DNA of 64,000 bases from positions 16,692,001 to 16,756,000 of the forward strand of contig NW_024466218.1 in assembly GCF_017591425.1 (NCBI RefSeq), in the 5' to 3' direction. Source of the DNA: Ochotona curzoniae. Taxonomy: Eukaryota; Chordata; Mammalia; Lagomorpha; Ochotonidae. This document shows positions 1 through 12,419 of the stretch, piece by piece. The notes beneath the pieces are model-generated. The model was given only the letters and a program-made list of their open reading frames with translations, was not told the DNA's origin and made no database searches. Position 1 is the first letter of the stretch. Each line of letters opens with the position of its first letter. Made by a program: the position numbers and the translations under genes.

Positions 1-59
1 TAGTATGTTCATAGTAGTTTATTTAATTCTCTAGCAAAAAGAAGATGTTCATTTAAATT

Positions 60-145
60 ATTTTACAGTAGATTGTATATACACATGAAATTAGATATAT
101 GTATATACATATATTTTCATATACATATATATTTTAATATACCTA
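60..145. repeat. AT-rich simple sequence
   Basis: Irregular alternation of ATAT and ACAT motifs. It is short and low-complexity and produces a meaningless small ORF. Confidence 0.5.
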
Positions 146-214
146 TTAAAATCCACAAAAGTGTAAGGGAGAGAAAATATCAGAACATAGTTGCTGAATC
201 TTCATTTTTAAAAT

Positions 215-521
215 TTGTTTCTTATTTAATTGGAAAATCAGATCTACAGATAGAAGGATAGAGAGAAAGATCTATTCGTCCGCTGGTTCACTCCCCAAGT
301 GGGCACAACAGCCAGAGATAAGGTGAGCCAAAGGCAAGGTCCAGGAGCTTCTTCCAGGTCTCCCACATGGATGCAGGTTCCCAAATCCTACACCACTTCC
401 CCAGGCCACAAGCAGGGAGCTGGAGAGGAAGTAGGGCAGCCAGGACATGAACAGTGCCCATATGTGATCCTGGCGTGTGCAAGTTGAGGACTTTAGCCAC
501 TAGGCTACTATGTCAGGCCCA
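215..521 (-). repeat. C-SINE, full length, antisense
   Basis: Reads tail to head on the + strand: TTTAATTGGAAAATCAGAT tail, purine waist, CACTCCCCAAGTGG, GGCCACAAGCAGGGAGCTGG and a head ending in CAGGCCC. Moderately diverged. Confidence 0.85.
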
Positions 522-1280
522 TTGGCCCATTTTACACATAGCCTCAAATAATTTACTTACAAAAACTTTCTCAAAAGGATTACTTAAATAAATAACTATT
601 GCCTGTGTCTGAATGCATGTATACCAAGAGCAAAAGAACATTCCAACATAGGATTCTTGAAATGATATATTGAGTAAGGAGTTAAAACTTTTCTGAATCC
701 ACACTGATATAAACCTAATATATGTACTGAAATTGTACTGGATTCAATGTCTATTTGTATAATAGCTAATATAGACCCCAATGGGCACAGAGCTATCACT
801 TTGAAAAATATAGGTGGTTTCCATACGCATTGAGTTCATAATTTCAAGAAAACATATGAAAATACATTGAACTTAACCAAGCTATTGTTCCTTCCTTTAA
901 TGAATGCTGTATTAAAAACATTTAGTGAGGTACATTTTTTTAGGAGATAGCAGTGGACACCTAGAGAAACTTAAGTTGAACTGAGATGAAACTTCAAAAG
1001 GATGGGAGTAGAAACCAGTTTGGAAACAGGATAGTTTGAGATACCAGGAATAGAGAATGGAATTACACACATTCTCAGGGTTACGTCTTCCCAGAATCAC
1101 ACATTATGAAATATACAGTATGTGTCTTTGCTGGCTAGGCAGGAAGCCTTGAAAATGGCCAGAACTGAGGTTGTTGCATGAGTTTGGGTAAAGAAATCCT
1201 TTCTACTCACAAAATTAAAAGCTGAAAATTGCCACAGGATTATAAACCATGGAAATCCACAGGAATTACAAGACAGAGTT
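522..1280. other. Unclassified AT-rich intergenic sequence
   Basis: No ORF worth calling, no recognisable repeat and no splice-bounded exon seen. Confidence 0.4.
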
Positions 1281-1330
1281 CAGATGTGTTTCCGTGCTAA
1301 AACAGAGAGTTTACTCAGCTTATTTAGCTC

Positions 1331-1510
1331 TGTGAAGGACAGGGGCTCCCTGATATTATCCCAGTCCAGCAACAGCTGGAATGTTCTCCCTGTGCAGGAC
1401 AGGGGCTCCCTGATACTATCCCAGTCCAGCAACATCTGGAATGTTCCCCCTGTGCAGGACAGGGGATCCCTGATACTATCCCAGTCCAACAACAGCTGGA
1501 TTCTTCCCCC
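1331..1510. repeat. Three-copy 60-bp minisatellite
   Basis: AGGGGCTCCC recurs at 1341, 1401 and 1461 (the last as AGGGGATCCC), an exact period of 60. Because 60 is divisible by three, frames stay open on both strands; a 133-codon ATG ORF at 1284-1685 runs through it. I regard that ORF as a by-product, with no known domain. Confidence 0.9.
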
Positions 1511-2084
1511 GGCATATAAAACAGTCCTGCTAAGGTTGCTCCCTTCATGGAGATTCCCAGTTCACGGTCTAGGAAGTACAATATCAAGTGGCTTAATCAC
1601 ACCAACTCCAGAGGTTTCTGAGGCAGGTTCACCACTCACATGGCACACGAGGAACAATGTCTCTAGCATTAGTCTGTGTTGCTGAACATTGGCTATGAAC
1701 AAAACACACAATGAGGGCTACAAGCTGAAATATGCCCTTTGGGACTGTTGAATCTCAACCAGAAATGTTCCTGTGCAAGGGACCTCTTTATCAAAAGTGT
1801 TAGGTATGTTTATCTCAATTCCTATCAAAACCATAGCCATTTTTGGTAGTTACAAATATGTGTATTTAAAAAAATTATGAAAAGAGAAAGGAACTGGAGT
1901 AACTATAGAGGAAAAAAACAGAAATGAGTTCACCTGATGTCATGATGCAGTAAAGTTATAATATTGCAGAATATGTGATGTTGGTATAGTAAAGAAACAC
2001 AGATCAGTGGGATAGCAGAGATCTAGAAGTGGATCCTCACAAATATGACTTTACTATAATTCTATTTTAATGTTTTAGTTTTCT
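1511..2084. other. Unclassified AT-rich intergenic sequence
   Basis: Nothing recognisable beyond the flanks of the minisatellite. Confidence 0.4.
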
Positions 2085-2395
2085 TATTAAATTTTATTTG
2101 AAGGAGGAAGGAGACAGATACACACGGAGAAACATTTTTCCATCTACTCACTTGATTTCCAATTATTTTTAATCTCCAAGGTTGGTCCAGATTAAAATTA
2201 GGAGCATGTAATTCAGTAAGTCTTCCACGTCAGCAAGAGAGTCAAGTGCTTGAGTTAGCTTTTTTTGTCCCTTAAGGTTTGCATTATTAGGAAGCTGAAA
2301 TCCAAAGTTGGGACTTGAACTCAGGAATCTTGATATGGCTTGAGGACATTCTAGTCATTGGCTGATTTGCTGCACCAGATTCCCACTCCCAGACT
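2085..2395 (-). repeat. Old C-SINE-like element, antisense
   Basis: Tail-like TTTTATTTGAAGGAGGAAGGAGACAG at the left and a degraded head (TGATTTGCTGCACCAGATTCCC) at the right. The middle is barely alignable. Confidence 0.45.
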
Positions 2396-2529
2396 GGCTG
2401 CATTTTCACAAAGGAACAAAAACATGAGATGCCTTTTTTCAGTAGCATCTAAAAAAGACTAAGCATCCATACAGCAAATGAACACATAAAGCTTATGTTT
2501 TTATAAAAATTAACAGAATAGAAAACAAA

Positions 2530-2609
2530 CTGCTTAATATTTATTTAGAGAGGAGGGAAAAAGAGAGAGGGGGAGGATGAGAGAAAGAGAGGGAGAAAGA
2601 GAGACTAAG

Positions 2610-2657
<48 letters not shown>

Positions 2658-2885
2658 GATTTGCTCATGGACTCTCCAAGCATCTGCAACAGCCAGGGAT
2701 GGTCTAAGCCAAACAGAGGAACCAGGAACTCAATCCATGCTTCTTTTATGGGTGGCAAAATTCCAGTATCTGAAGCCAGTCACACTGCCTCATTGGTGAG
2801 TTTCAGTAGGAGTCAAACTCAAGTACTATAACATAGGATATGAGTATATTAACTATTGTTGTAACTGCTAAACTAAATGACTGCT
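2530..2885 (-). repeat. Old C-SINE, antisense, carrying a GATA array
   Basis: TATTTATTTAGAGAGGAGG tail, purine waist, CTCCAAGCATCTGCAACAGCC core and an eroded head near 2880. The waist has expanded into GATA repeats. Confidence 0.6.
2609..2657. repeat. (GATA)n microsatellite, about 12 units
   Basis: Uninterrupted GATA units within the purine waist of the surrounding SINE; expected to be polymorphic. Confidence 0.95.
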
Positions 2886-3921
2886 ACTAGATCACAAATT
2901 GAAATGTAAAATTAAAAAGGAAGAAAATTTCAGAAAAAAGAAGGAGTAAATCTTTAGAAGATAGGCAAAAACTTTTACATGTATAGTTCCTAAAAGGGAA
3001 AAAAAAGTTGAATCTCACCAAAGTAAAAAAAAAGAAAAAAAAGACTTGCTTTCATACTCCGTTGACAGCCTGAAAAGGAAAACTAGCTAAAGAGAAAATA
3101 TTTACAAACTACATAGCTGACCCAAATTGAATATTTAACATATATGAAGTACTCTCAACTCCCAACTGCAAAAGTAACAATCAATGTCTTTAAAATTAGA
3201 AACAATTGTTGAGTCACACCAAGAAGTAATTGCATTTCTGGATATTTATCGTAGAGAAAAGAAGACTTCCATTCAGAAAAAACACATAGAAAATAAGTGT
3301 TCAACTGACTGTTGTACTTTTATTTATAGTGGGAAAAAACTGGAAGCACAAAATAAATGGCCATAAAAATGGTGGTACAATCATGTCATAATATAGCACT
3401 CAATAATAAAAACAAAATTGAGTTTTGAAATATGAGATAACCTTAATACATTTCCACAGAAACGTACTAATCTAATGATGTAAATCCCACAACATTACAT
3501 ATTGAATGGTTCTGTTTACATAATAGTCTTAAATGGAAAAAAATATTGATATGATTAATCGTTGCCAGACATTCCAGCTGCGGGGGTAGCGTGAGACATG
3601 TTTTTGGATGAGGAAGATGTTTTGTATCTTGACTATCAACATTGTTATTGATCATGATACTAAGCCTAAATGTGCAACAGTGAACACTGTGGAGAATTGA
3701 CAAAATGACAATCGTCCTCTGTATTAGTCTTACAACTTCTTGTGAAACTTCAATTATCTAAAATTTTAAAAAGCAAAAGTATAAATATCTTTTTGTGTTT
3801 AAAACATTCTAAACTCTCACATTAGTGAAGTAGAAATAGAAGTGAACTTGGATAACTTAACCAACTTGTCCTTAAGATTGGTTAGGTCTAGAGGAATTGT
3901 GTGAAGGAGCTCAATATTCAT
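2886..3921. other. Unclassified AT-rich intergenic sequence
   Basis: Short A-runs only. A 60-codon ORF at 3184-3366 shows no family features. Confidence 0.4.
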
Positions 3922-3924
3922 TTT

Positions 3925-5185
3925 GTAAGTTTTTTTTTAATTTTATTGTTGTTTACATTGTATTATGTGGTGCAGTTTTATAGGCGCTGGGGATTCCTCT
4001 CACTCCTCCCACACCCCTCCCCCCATGGTGGATTCCTCCACCTTGTTGCATAACCATAGTTCAAGTTCAGTTGAGATTCATTCCTTGCAAACACATGCCT
4101 AGCATAAAGTTCAGCGTCTTATTGTCCAGATAAGTTCAGTGGCCTCTTGGGGAGACCTTCTCTTGTCTGAAGGTAGGGCTAACAGAGTAAAGATCCGGTC
4201 AGTTAAAAGCCCCAACAAGACCTCAGTATCAATATACAACATTATGGAATTAATTGATTGACATAGTATTGGGTAAACAATATGTTAAAAATAATGCAAG
4301 TTCCATTCTTCGAAACATCTGGGTTGAGACAGTATCAATGACAGGTTCAAAAAATAACAAACAACCAAACAAAAAAAAAATAATAAAAAATAAAAAATTA
4401 CAGGTTAAATCAAGGCAAACATGTGGTATCTAACCTTTTGGGATTCGCTCATTTCCCTTAGCATTATAGTTTCCAGTTGTGCCCATTTAGCCACAAAGAA
4501 CTGCATTTTGTTTTTTTTAATAGCTGAGTAGTATTCCATGGAGTAGATGAACCAAAGCTTTCTTATCCAATCTTCTGCTGATGGGCATTTTGGTTGCTTC
4601 CATGTTTTTGCAATTACTGATTGTGCTGCAATGAACATAGGGATGCATGTTGGTTTGTTGTAAAACAGGTGGTTTGGATATATTCCTAGGAGTGCTATTG
4701 CTGGGTCATATGGTATGCAGATTTTGAGTTGTTTGAGTGTTCTCCAGACTGATTTCCATAAAGGCTGTACCAATTTGCAACTCCACCAGCAGTGGAGTAG
4801 GGTTCCCTTTTCCCCACATCCTCGCCAGCAAGCGTCGTTGGTGTTCTTGTTTATGTGGGCCAATCTTACTGGTGTTAGGTGGTACCTCATCGATGTTTTA
4901 ATTTGGATTTCCCTTATTGCCAGGGAGCTGGAACATTTTTTCATGTTTGTTTGCCATTTGGACTTGTTCCTTTGTGAAATGTTTGCCCATTTCCCGTGCC
5001 CATTTCTTGAGTGGCTTGTTTGTTTTGGTTTTTTGGTTGTTTTGAAGTTCTTTGTATATCCTGGAAATTAGCCCCCTATCGCCTATATCGTGTGCAAAGA
5101 TCTTCTCCCACTCTGTGGGTTGCTTTTTTACTTTGTTGATTATTTCCCTTTGTAAGTTTATATTCAGTTTCAAATCCATATCAAA
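3925..5185 (-). mobile_element. 5'-truncated L1: ORF2 C-terminus plus 3' UTR
   Basis: On the minus strand, 5180 to 4405 encodes the end of L1 ORF2 protein and 4404 to about 3930 is the 3' UTR, ending in a poly(A) that reads as a T-run here. The ORF2 part shows the C-terminal cysteine motif [14 protein letters not shown] and the phrase [15 protein letters not shown]. One frameshift near 4920, in a T-run, splits it: [10 protein letters not shown] is in one frame and [12 protein letters not shown] in the other. The truncation, with no endonuclease or RT domain, makes it inactive. Fairly young by appearance. Confidence 0.92.
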
Positions 5186-6995
5186 AATGCTAGGAATCGT
5201 GAACGTGGTAATATAGGGCTCTGTTCTTAAAATGGGGTATGATGAAGTGAAGGAAAATTCTTTTTGAATCGGTGGTTGATGAATAGAAGAGTTTATGTGA
5301 GAGATGACTTCTGAGCTGCCTTACCAGGTACTGATGGAATGACATAAACCCCAGCCCGTGTGGCCCTCAAGCTGTAAACAGATACAAACTCCTCAGGGGA
5401 TGACAGGTTACCTAGACCATAACCTGTGCCCATAACTCCACTGCATTTCTTTCTGCCCACCCAACTCCCAGAGAGGAAAAGCTCTGAGTTTAAAAACTTC
5501 CAGGACTCTCCAAACTCCTCCAGCCTTCCAAACATTCCCAAGCCCTTAAACACTAGCTGGGCTGCTACCACATATTTCCTCTGTCTTCATGCAGTTGACA
5601 CGCTGCAAATGTGTTTTTCTTTGACACTGAGTTCAGTTGGCTGTGAATTCCTACTTTTTTCCTCTGTTCTGTGTCTGTATTCCCAGTGGGAGTGGACTGA
5701 TGAAGGGTGATGAAGGAGTGAATGTCCGGGAAGGATGAATAAGTATCAGGAAACATATAAAATCATTTCACAACTCCTAATTTTTCCTTTTCTTCTTTTC
5801 CATATTTTTTGGCATAGGAGCCAGTATTGTTTTTTTTGCCATAGTTTGAAGTTGTTGATAAATAAACCAGAAGCTTCACAGCCGTATTAAAAATCAGTAA
5901 AATAGCGAATTAAAACAATAGTATTGGATATAGCCACCCCTAGCTGCAAGCTTAGAAGATTACCCAGATAAAATATTTATGAACTTGTGATAAAGTAAAA
6001 GTAAAGTGTAAAATGTGGCAAATGATTTAAAAAACTGTTTAGTACAAGCTGCTAAATCTTACCTGACATGTAACCTTATATTACACTGATCCATAGATTT
6101 AAGCTCTCCATTCTATGATATACAAAGTGACTTCAAAAAAATGATGGAAAATGCATGTCACTTTTTAGTCATATTTTCCACAGAAGATTTAATGACCTTT
6201 TGTATATTCATAACATTGTGTGTCATGGCTCCTGGGAGTGGGTAGTGATGTTGATTTTAAGTGTGATCATGTGGCTTCCCTAATGGAATGCTAATGAGTA
6301 AGATGTGAGCAGAGGTGTGAAAAAATCAAGCACACTGTGTCTTATGGCATTGCTATAAGAAAAACACTCCCTGGAAAGCTCACTGGTTTCATTAGGAACC
6401 AGGATAAAATTGACTAGGCTTTCTAAATTTCTGTTTATCCATGTATTCATGCATATATTTGTGTAAAGGGAACAGAATGTATGCTTCTGTAGCACAGATT
6501 TAAGATCACGATCATTGATATGTTCTATTAATAAGAGGAACGTGGCTGATGACTAGGCAGATGAAAAGGGGATTTGGGCACAGTTCATTTGAAAAGGTGA
6601 AGAGGTCTGACCTGATAGAGCCGGCAGAAATCTCAGTGATGGGCGCGAGCCCATTCTGCATTGCGGCAAGGGGTCTTAGGGACCCGAGTAAGGGTTCAGC
6701 TTCTTTACTCCCTTTACTGGGACAGTGTGAGTGAGGGAGTTGGAAGTGAGAATTTCCACTAAAGAAACCCCTCTAGCACTACCGGCCGTCAATAGTTTAA
6801 TCTATTGGAAAGGCAAACATTTGGGCCGATCTCTGGTTACAACATGATTTTTCCCGTAAACTATGAACACTGTTAAAAATCATATTCTCCCACTAATTTG
6901 CTTGTTTATGTTAATCTGACATTTAGATATAAGTTCATATCTAAAACAATGAAACCATGTCCAATTTGACACAGTGTGCTATCCTTTTAATTTTT
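5186..6995. other. Unclassified intergenic sequence with a GC-richer patch near 6.6 kb
   Basis: The CT-rich segment 5290-5710 might be an old LTR but lacks clear ends. Hairpin-capable CpG-bearing sequence lies at 6639-6685. No coding signal. Confidence 0.35.
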
Positions 6996-6999
6996 TTTT

Positions 7000-7195
7000 T
7001 TAACAAATTGTTTATTTATTTGCAGGGCACAGTTATAGAGACACAGAGACTTGTTCCACCTGCTTATTCAATCCCCACATGGATCCGCAGCCAGAACTGG
7101 GCAGCTGGGACCAAGGAAACAGTATCGTCATCCAGGTCTTCCAGGTGCGTGCAGAGGCTCAGGCCGTTGGGGATCTTCCTTCAGTTTAAAGTAAT
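7000..7195 (-). repeat. Diverged C-SINE fragment, antisense
   Basis: TTGTTTATTTATTTGCAGGGC tail followed by core-like CCAGGTCTTCCAGGTGCGTGCA. The head is lost or unrecognisable. Confidence 0.45.
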
Positions 7196-7199
7196 GTCT

Positions 7200-9167
7200 G
7201 ACAAGTAAGAGTACAGGATCTTAAAAAACAACAGGATTTTCAGATGCCCTGGCAGGCTACTGGATTGCATCTGCTTACTCCTCGTTGGTTTCTTTATTTA
7301 GTTGGAGCTTAAGCTTTTTAGCAGTTGAACTTCTTTTTTTTTTTTTTTTTTGAAACACTTAGATTGAGACTATAATGTCAGTTAAAAATGTGTTATCATA
7401 AACATTAAAAAAGATGTCTCTCTTCTTCATTCAGCAAAATCTACCTTTAAAACAAAAATAAATAAATCTTAAAGGAAGGAGTGAGAATGGAAAGCATTGT
7501 ATTCTTGTCTATGAACTACTTCAAAATAGATTTCCTTCTATCAACAAAAAGCAAATTATTTTTCTAAGAAAATAGAAATGTATGCCTTAAAAATGCCTTC
7601 ATCTTTGTTATTCAACCTATGTGTTATATTGGACCTTATTAAGAGGCAGATGAGTGAAGGAATTGGCAGCAGCGCCGAGCTGAAAACCTGAAAGGTCTGA
7701 TACCATGGAGCGATGTGTGTTCTAAGCCATTAGTAAATCTAAGTATTGTTTCTTTACTCAGAGTAAAAGTATGATGCATTATAATATCTACAGTACGTAT
7801 AATGCTCCCTTTCCTGCCTTTAAAAGATTAAGTTTATTCACCCCATGGAATCCACACAAGTTACATTGCCTTACAAGAAGGAAATGAATTGGCAAAGCAA
7901 TTACAGTGGGTCAAAGAGGCTGGCTAGCAAAGTGACTCTGAGAAGTAAGATTAGAGACATTCTTCTGCATTCCTTTAAGTGTGTGTGTGTGTGTGTGTGT
8001 AGGGAGGTGGTGGAGAGGGATGTGGGGGGGGGGGACGGTGGATGGAAGAGCATGACACGAAAAATGCAGAAAGTCTTTAGGATCCAGAAAAAGCAAGGAA
8101 ACACAATTCTCCGAGTATCTAGAAAGAAATGTAGAGCTAGTGGAACCTTGACCTCAGTCTAGTTGGAGCGATGTGTGACATATGACATCCAGATTTATTT
8201 AAAAATAAGTCTTTGCTGTTCAAAGTGATTGCAATCATGTTCACTTGTTAAGAGGGCAACAGGACATTTTTTTTTGTTACCCAATCACAACTTTCCACTT
8301 TATTCAGTAAAAAGGTGCATACATGCAAAAGCAACAAGTAGAATTCTCTTTCAGGCAGGTTTAGATGATAGTTTTGACAACGCCCATCTTCCTTCTTTTA
8401 TAGGCACATGACTTTCCTTTCAGGGAAAACACAAAGCAAGTTGATTTGCATGATCCCTTCTGAGGAAAATGTCTTATTTTAAGGATGAGTCTCATACAGT
8501 TTTCTCCCACTAGTAAAAGTTCATTGAATCAAAATAAATGTCTTTAGTGCTAATCAAATTTACTATTTGACTTTCATTTAATTGACCCTTGTGCCAATGA
8601 ATGCAATAATTAGAAAGGGATGGAGTTACACTACTTGATGGCCCATTCAGCTCAACCAACTAGTAAATTGATGTCTCAAGATTAAAACCTTTGTCTTTCT
8701 ATTGCTGAAATTCTGTGTCCACTCTGTCATTCTTAATTTAATTCCTTGGTGACACGTGCATACATGTGCTGCAACTGCCATGAAATCATGCCAGATTGAA
8801 AGGAATGGTTATTGTTGTCATGAATGGTGTCATTCACCCTCAACCTGAATCCATAGGCCACCCCAAATATTAAGTGTGGCCTCCTTTTTTGTCACTGGGA
8901 TCATTCTTTCCCTGCTTCTTCTCTGTGCCACTTAATAGATCAGTGCAGTCTCAAAATGAAAGGTGTTGCTTTTGTTCACACAATTGCTACAAGCAGCTGC
9001 CATGTCTCTTTAGCATCTATTGAGATTACTATCTTAATTAGTATTGAAACCTTTTCAGTCTAAAATACTGAGCCTGGATGCAAAGGTCATTCATTTTATG
9101 ACACTGTTTAGAAATATGGCTTTGAGAGTGAGAACTCAGGTGAATAGGATTTGTAAAAGCTCTAATT
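7200..9167. other. Unclassified AT-rich intergenic sequence with simple repeats
   Basis: Holds a (GT)11 run at 7979-8000, an 11-base G run at 8024-8034 and T-runs at 7332 and 8267. I see nothing else. Confidence 0.4.
7979..8034. repeat. (GT)11 microsatellite and nearby poly-G run
   Basis: GT units at 7979-8000, then a purine stretch ending in an 11-base G run. Confidence 0.95.
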
Positions 9168-9169
9168 AT

Positions 9170-9690
9170 TATTATTTTTTCTTTTTAAAACTAATTACAT
9201 TGCATTATGTAACACAGTTTTATAGGCACTGGGAGTCCCCCTCCCCTCCCCAAAACCTCTCCCCCATGGTGGATTCCTCCACCTTGTTGCATTACCACAG
9301 TTTAAGTTCAGTTGGATTCTTTCATTGCAAGCATATACCAAGCATAGAGTCCCAGCATCTTATTGTCCAGATAAGTTCAACGGCTTCTTGGGGAGACCAT
9401 CTCTGGTCTGAAGATAGAACAGCAAGGTATCATCCCGATCAATTAAAAGCCACAGCATAACATCAGCAATAATTTATAATGTTATGGAATTAATTCACAT
9501 AGTATTGAGTAACCAATATGTTAAAAAAAATGCAAGTTCTTAACCACATCCTGAGTCTTCTTCATTGACATTTCAATTTTAATTTATATACAACAGGGTT
9601 CTATACACCTTAAAATGGCTCTGGATTACTATTCAGCTGTCTCGTATCTATTTTCATTATAGTGTTTAGCATTTTATAGTGTTGAAGCAT
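9170..9690 (-). mobile_element. L1 3' UTR, 5'-truncated, antisense
   Basis: Parallels the 3' UTR at 3940-4320 phrase by phrase: CAGTTTTATAGGCACTGGG, CCCCCATGGTGGATTCCTCC, TTATTGTCCAGATAAGTTCA. It is more diverged, and the far end beyond about 9560 is uncertain. Confidence 0.8.
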
Positions 9691-9914
9691 AATTTTGCTG
9701 AACCTGGCTGTTTTTCGGGCAGTCTAGACTGGCTTATAACTCTAACAAGACATGTGTCAGCAGTTTAGGTGCAGAACAGTTTCAGGAGGGGTGTGCAGAG
9801 AAATCTTCAATACCCTAGTGAGGAGTAACTAATCTTTGTGTACCATTTAGTGAGGTATAGGTGAATCCATGCTGAGGTCATCTATTTTAATGTAGCAGGT
9901 CCTCCACACTCACC

Positions 9915-10205
9915 CATCCCATGCAACCTTTTATATGGTTAATGTGGATCCCTTTCCAACAAACTCTGCAGGTTACTTGCCTCCACTGCCCGGGAGAGCA
10001 GTTGAGGATGGCCCAATGTCTTGGGAACCTCTACTCACGGGGGTGGATGGGAGCAAGTTCCTGGCTCCTGGATCCCGATTGGATTAGCTCCAGCTATTGC
10101 AGCAGACATCTGGGGAGCAAACCAGTGAAAGGAAGATCTTTCTGGCTCTCCTCCTTTCTGCCCATCTGTCCTTCCAACAAAATTAAAGAAATCGGTAGAA
10201 AAAAG
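9915..10205 (+). repeat. C-SINE, 5'-eroded, sense
   Basis: GAGAGCAGTTGAGGATGG, CTTGGGAACC and AAGATCTTTCTGGCTCTCC in sense order, ending at AACAAAATTAAAGAAAT. The head is poorly preserved. Confidence 0.7.
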
Positions 10206-10339
10206 AAAAGCTCCTTAAACATAACTCTAATGCCTATTCCAATTTTCACAAGCTCTCAGACAATACAACAGAAATAGATGATCCAACTGCACTCTACTCA
10301 TCTCCAGGTCTACACCAACAAGTGGTCCTTTTGCTTTGT

Positions 10340-10605
10340 GTTCCCCCAGTTGACACTGGAGAAGCAGAGACAGACACAGAGATCTTCCACCTCCAGCATC
10401 ACTCCCAAAGGTCTGTTCTTGGCAGGGATTGGCCAGGCTGAACCACTGGTGGCAAGGTCTCACCCACCTGAGCCACCATCTGCTGCCTCCCATGGCATAC
10501 ACATCATCATCAGGAAACTGGATCCGAGGCAGACTCACTGGCGCTCAAAACAAGCACTCCAATCTGGAAGGCAGGCAAACACTGTGATGGAAACACCAAG
10601 CCCTG
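10340..10605 (-). repeat. Diverged C-SINE, antisense
   Basis: GAGAAGCAGAGACAGACAC waist, GATCTTCCACC and later core-like phrases. It explains the small ORFs on both strands here. Confidence 0.45.
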
Positions 10606-11515
10606 GGCTTACTCCAAGCAATGCTCTTCCCAATGGCGCTAGATCACTCGGCTCCATTTGAGGATGTAAATCCCCCTCTGCACAATCAGACAAATGGACT
10701 CCAGCATGACCCAAAGCTGAAAATCAGACTCACTACAAAGCCCAAAACTGCAAGGATCTTGGAGGTGAAAGAAATTCTGACTTGACAAAGCACCATCCTA
10801 TGACACCATCCTGATTCAGAGGACTGTGTTCTGACACAAGGAAATGACACAAGCACGGAGAGCACAATAAGGCTAGGATCGCCCTTGCTTCAGCTAGCCA
10901 ACATGGCATCTCTTGGGATAGCTTCTTAGCACCACTATCCCCGAGAACATGGGCTGTGCTGGGTAGCAGGTCTCTTGTACTCCAGGCCTGCATTTCTGTC
11001 ACCAAACCCAAGTGTTTGAGAAAAGAATGATGTTGCAAGCAGAGGAAACAGGCCAGTTCTTGGCACAATCACATGAAATCTTAAAATACATTTCACCTGT
11101 GCCCGTGAAACAGACCATTCAAAAACAAACACCTACTTAACAAACACAAGTTCTTTCTAACATAATAAGATGATCATTCAAAGGTAGTCTCTCAACTCAC
11201 TGTCAAAACTTTCAATCAAGAGACTTAGCAGAAAAGTAACATGACAAAAAGTTGCACATGTATTTATATCCTTCTTCAGGGTTGACCAAATATTCAAAAT
11301 CAATAATAAGATATCTACACTCTGAAGAGCTACAAGCCAAGCAACAAAGAGAGACAAGGTTCAAGAGGACTGGAGTTGCTTTGTTCCTCCAGCTGTCTCT
11401 CTTGCTTGTTCCCCCAAGAGCAGGCAATGAAGTGAAACCTGCATGCGAAGTACAGAAAAGCCAAACAGGATTCGTTGGCCCCTCAACCAACCAGGCTCAT
11501 TCTGCTTTTTCTTGG
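10606..11515. other. Unclassified GC/CA-richer sequence upstream of the gene
   Basis: Composition shifts toward CA-rich compared with the preceding 10 kb. No domain-bearing ORF was found. Confidence 0.35.
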
Positions 11516-11519
11516 GAGT

Positions 11520-11800
11520 TCCCTTTGGTTTTCTTGGAAAGGCAGAGTTGGAGAGAGAGGAAGAGACAGAGAGAATGAGTTTCTCCCCAGATGGGGAGAT
11601 ACCCCAAATGGCCACAGGACCTGGGGATGATCCGAGCCAGGAGCCAAGAGCCGGGAGCTTCCTCTCCTCTCTGACATGGATAGCAGAGATCCAAGGATTT
11701 GGGCCATCAACCAGTGCTTTCCCAAGTGCATCAGTATGGATCTGTATCAATAGTACAACAGCCAGACGGGATGCCTGCATCACCAGTGCCAGCTTGACTC
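11520..11800 (-). repeat. Diverged C-SINE, antisense
   Basis: TCTTGGAAAGGCAGAGTTGG, GAGACAGAGAGAATGAG, CCAAATGGCCACAGGACC and GATTTGGGCCATCAACCAGT in antisense order. Overlapping ORFs on both strands are SINE-derived. Confidence 0.65.
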
Positions 11801-11868
11801 ACGACACCACAGGTCTGCTTCCAAACACACTGATTCTGTAACTCAGTTGACTAATATGGAACATACGC

Positions 11869-11901
11869 TCTCTCCATCTCTCTCTCTCTCTCTTACACAC
11901 A

Positions 11902-11942
<41 letters not shown>

Positions 11943-11948
11943 ACACAA
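11869..11948. repeat. (TC)n then (CA)n compound microsatellite
   Basis: A TC run (11869-11893) joins an interrupted CA run (11895-11948), about 600 bp upstream of the TATA box. Confidence 0.95.
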
Positions 11949-12039
11949 ATATTCCAACTGCTAATGCAAACTGAGTATTCTCAAGAGTGTATACAAGTCA
12001 GGCTTCATTTGTATGTTATTTCTCTTTTGGTGTTGTTGT

Positions 12040-12240
12040 TGTTACTTTTACTTATTTCAATGGCACAACAGAGAGAGAGAAAGAGCTAGCATGAGCTGGC
12101 ATGTGCTAAGGCCTCACTCTCCCAAAGCCCACCACAGCCCACACAGGGCAGGCAGAAACCAGGAGACAGGAACTCCAACCTGTGCTGCCACCAACATGGC
12201 AGGAGTTCACACTTGAGCCATCACCGAATGCCTCCCAGAG
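12040..12240 (-). repeat. Diverged C-SINE-like fragment, antisense
   Basis: TTTACTTATTTCAATGGCAC tail, GAGAGAGAAAGAGC waist and a degraded head ending GCCATCACCGAATGCC. Confidence 0.5.
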
Positions 12241-12419
12241 CACACAGGAGCGGCAAGCTACACTCTGTTGGGGATCCAGGAATCAGCTCTGATGCCAGGA
12301 AGAACCACAGCACAGAAGGTGTAGGGGGAACACTGGAAGGACAGGCCCTGTGTTATTCATACCTATGCATGCTCACAAACTCTAGGGGAGGGACAGTTCA
12401 TTTGGGGGCTTTCAGGGCT

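Noticed and set aside
1331..1510. CRISPR array
   Set aside because: Three tandem 60-bp units without unique spacers, in a mammalian genome.
3925..5185. Active L1
   Set aside because: Lacks the endonuclease, the reverse transcriptase and ORF1, and has a frameshift in the part that remains.
10278..10661. 127-codon ORF upstream of the gene
   Set aside because: Mostly within a diverged antisense SINE and without any domain.
11361..11841. Overlapping 130-140-codon ORFs on both strands
   Set aside because: Driven by SINE sequence; the frames carry typical C-SINE translations.
12040..12240. 5' exon of the TRIP11-like gene
   Set aside because: The sequence is SINE-derived and a TATA box lies downstream next to the ATG, so no upstream exon is needed.
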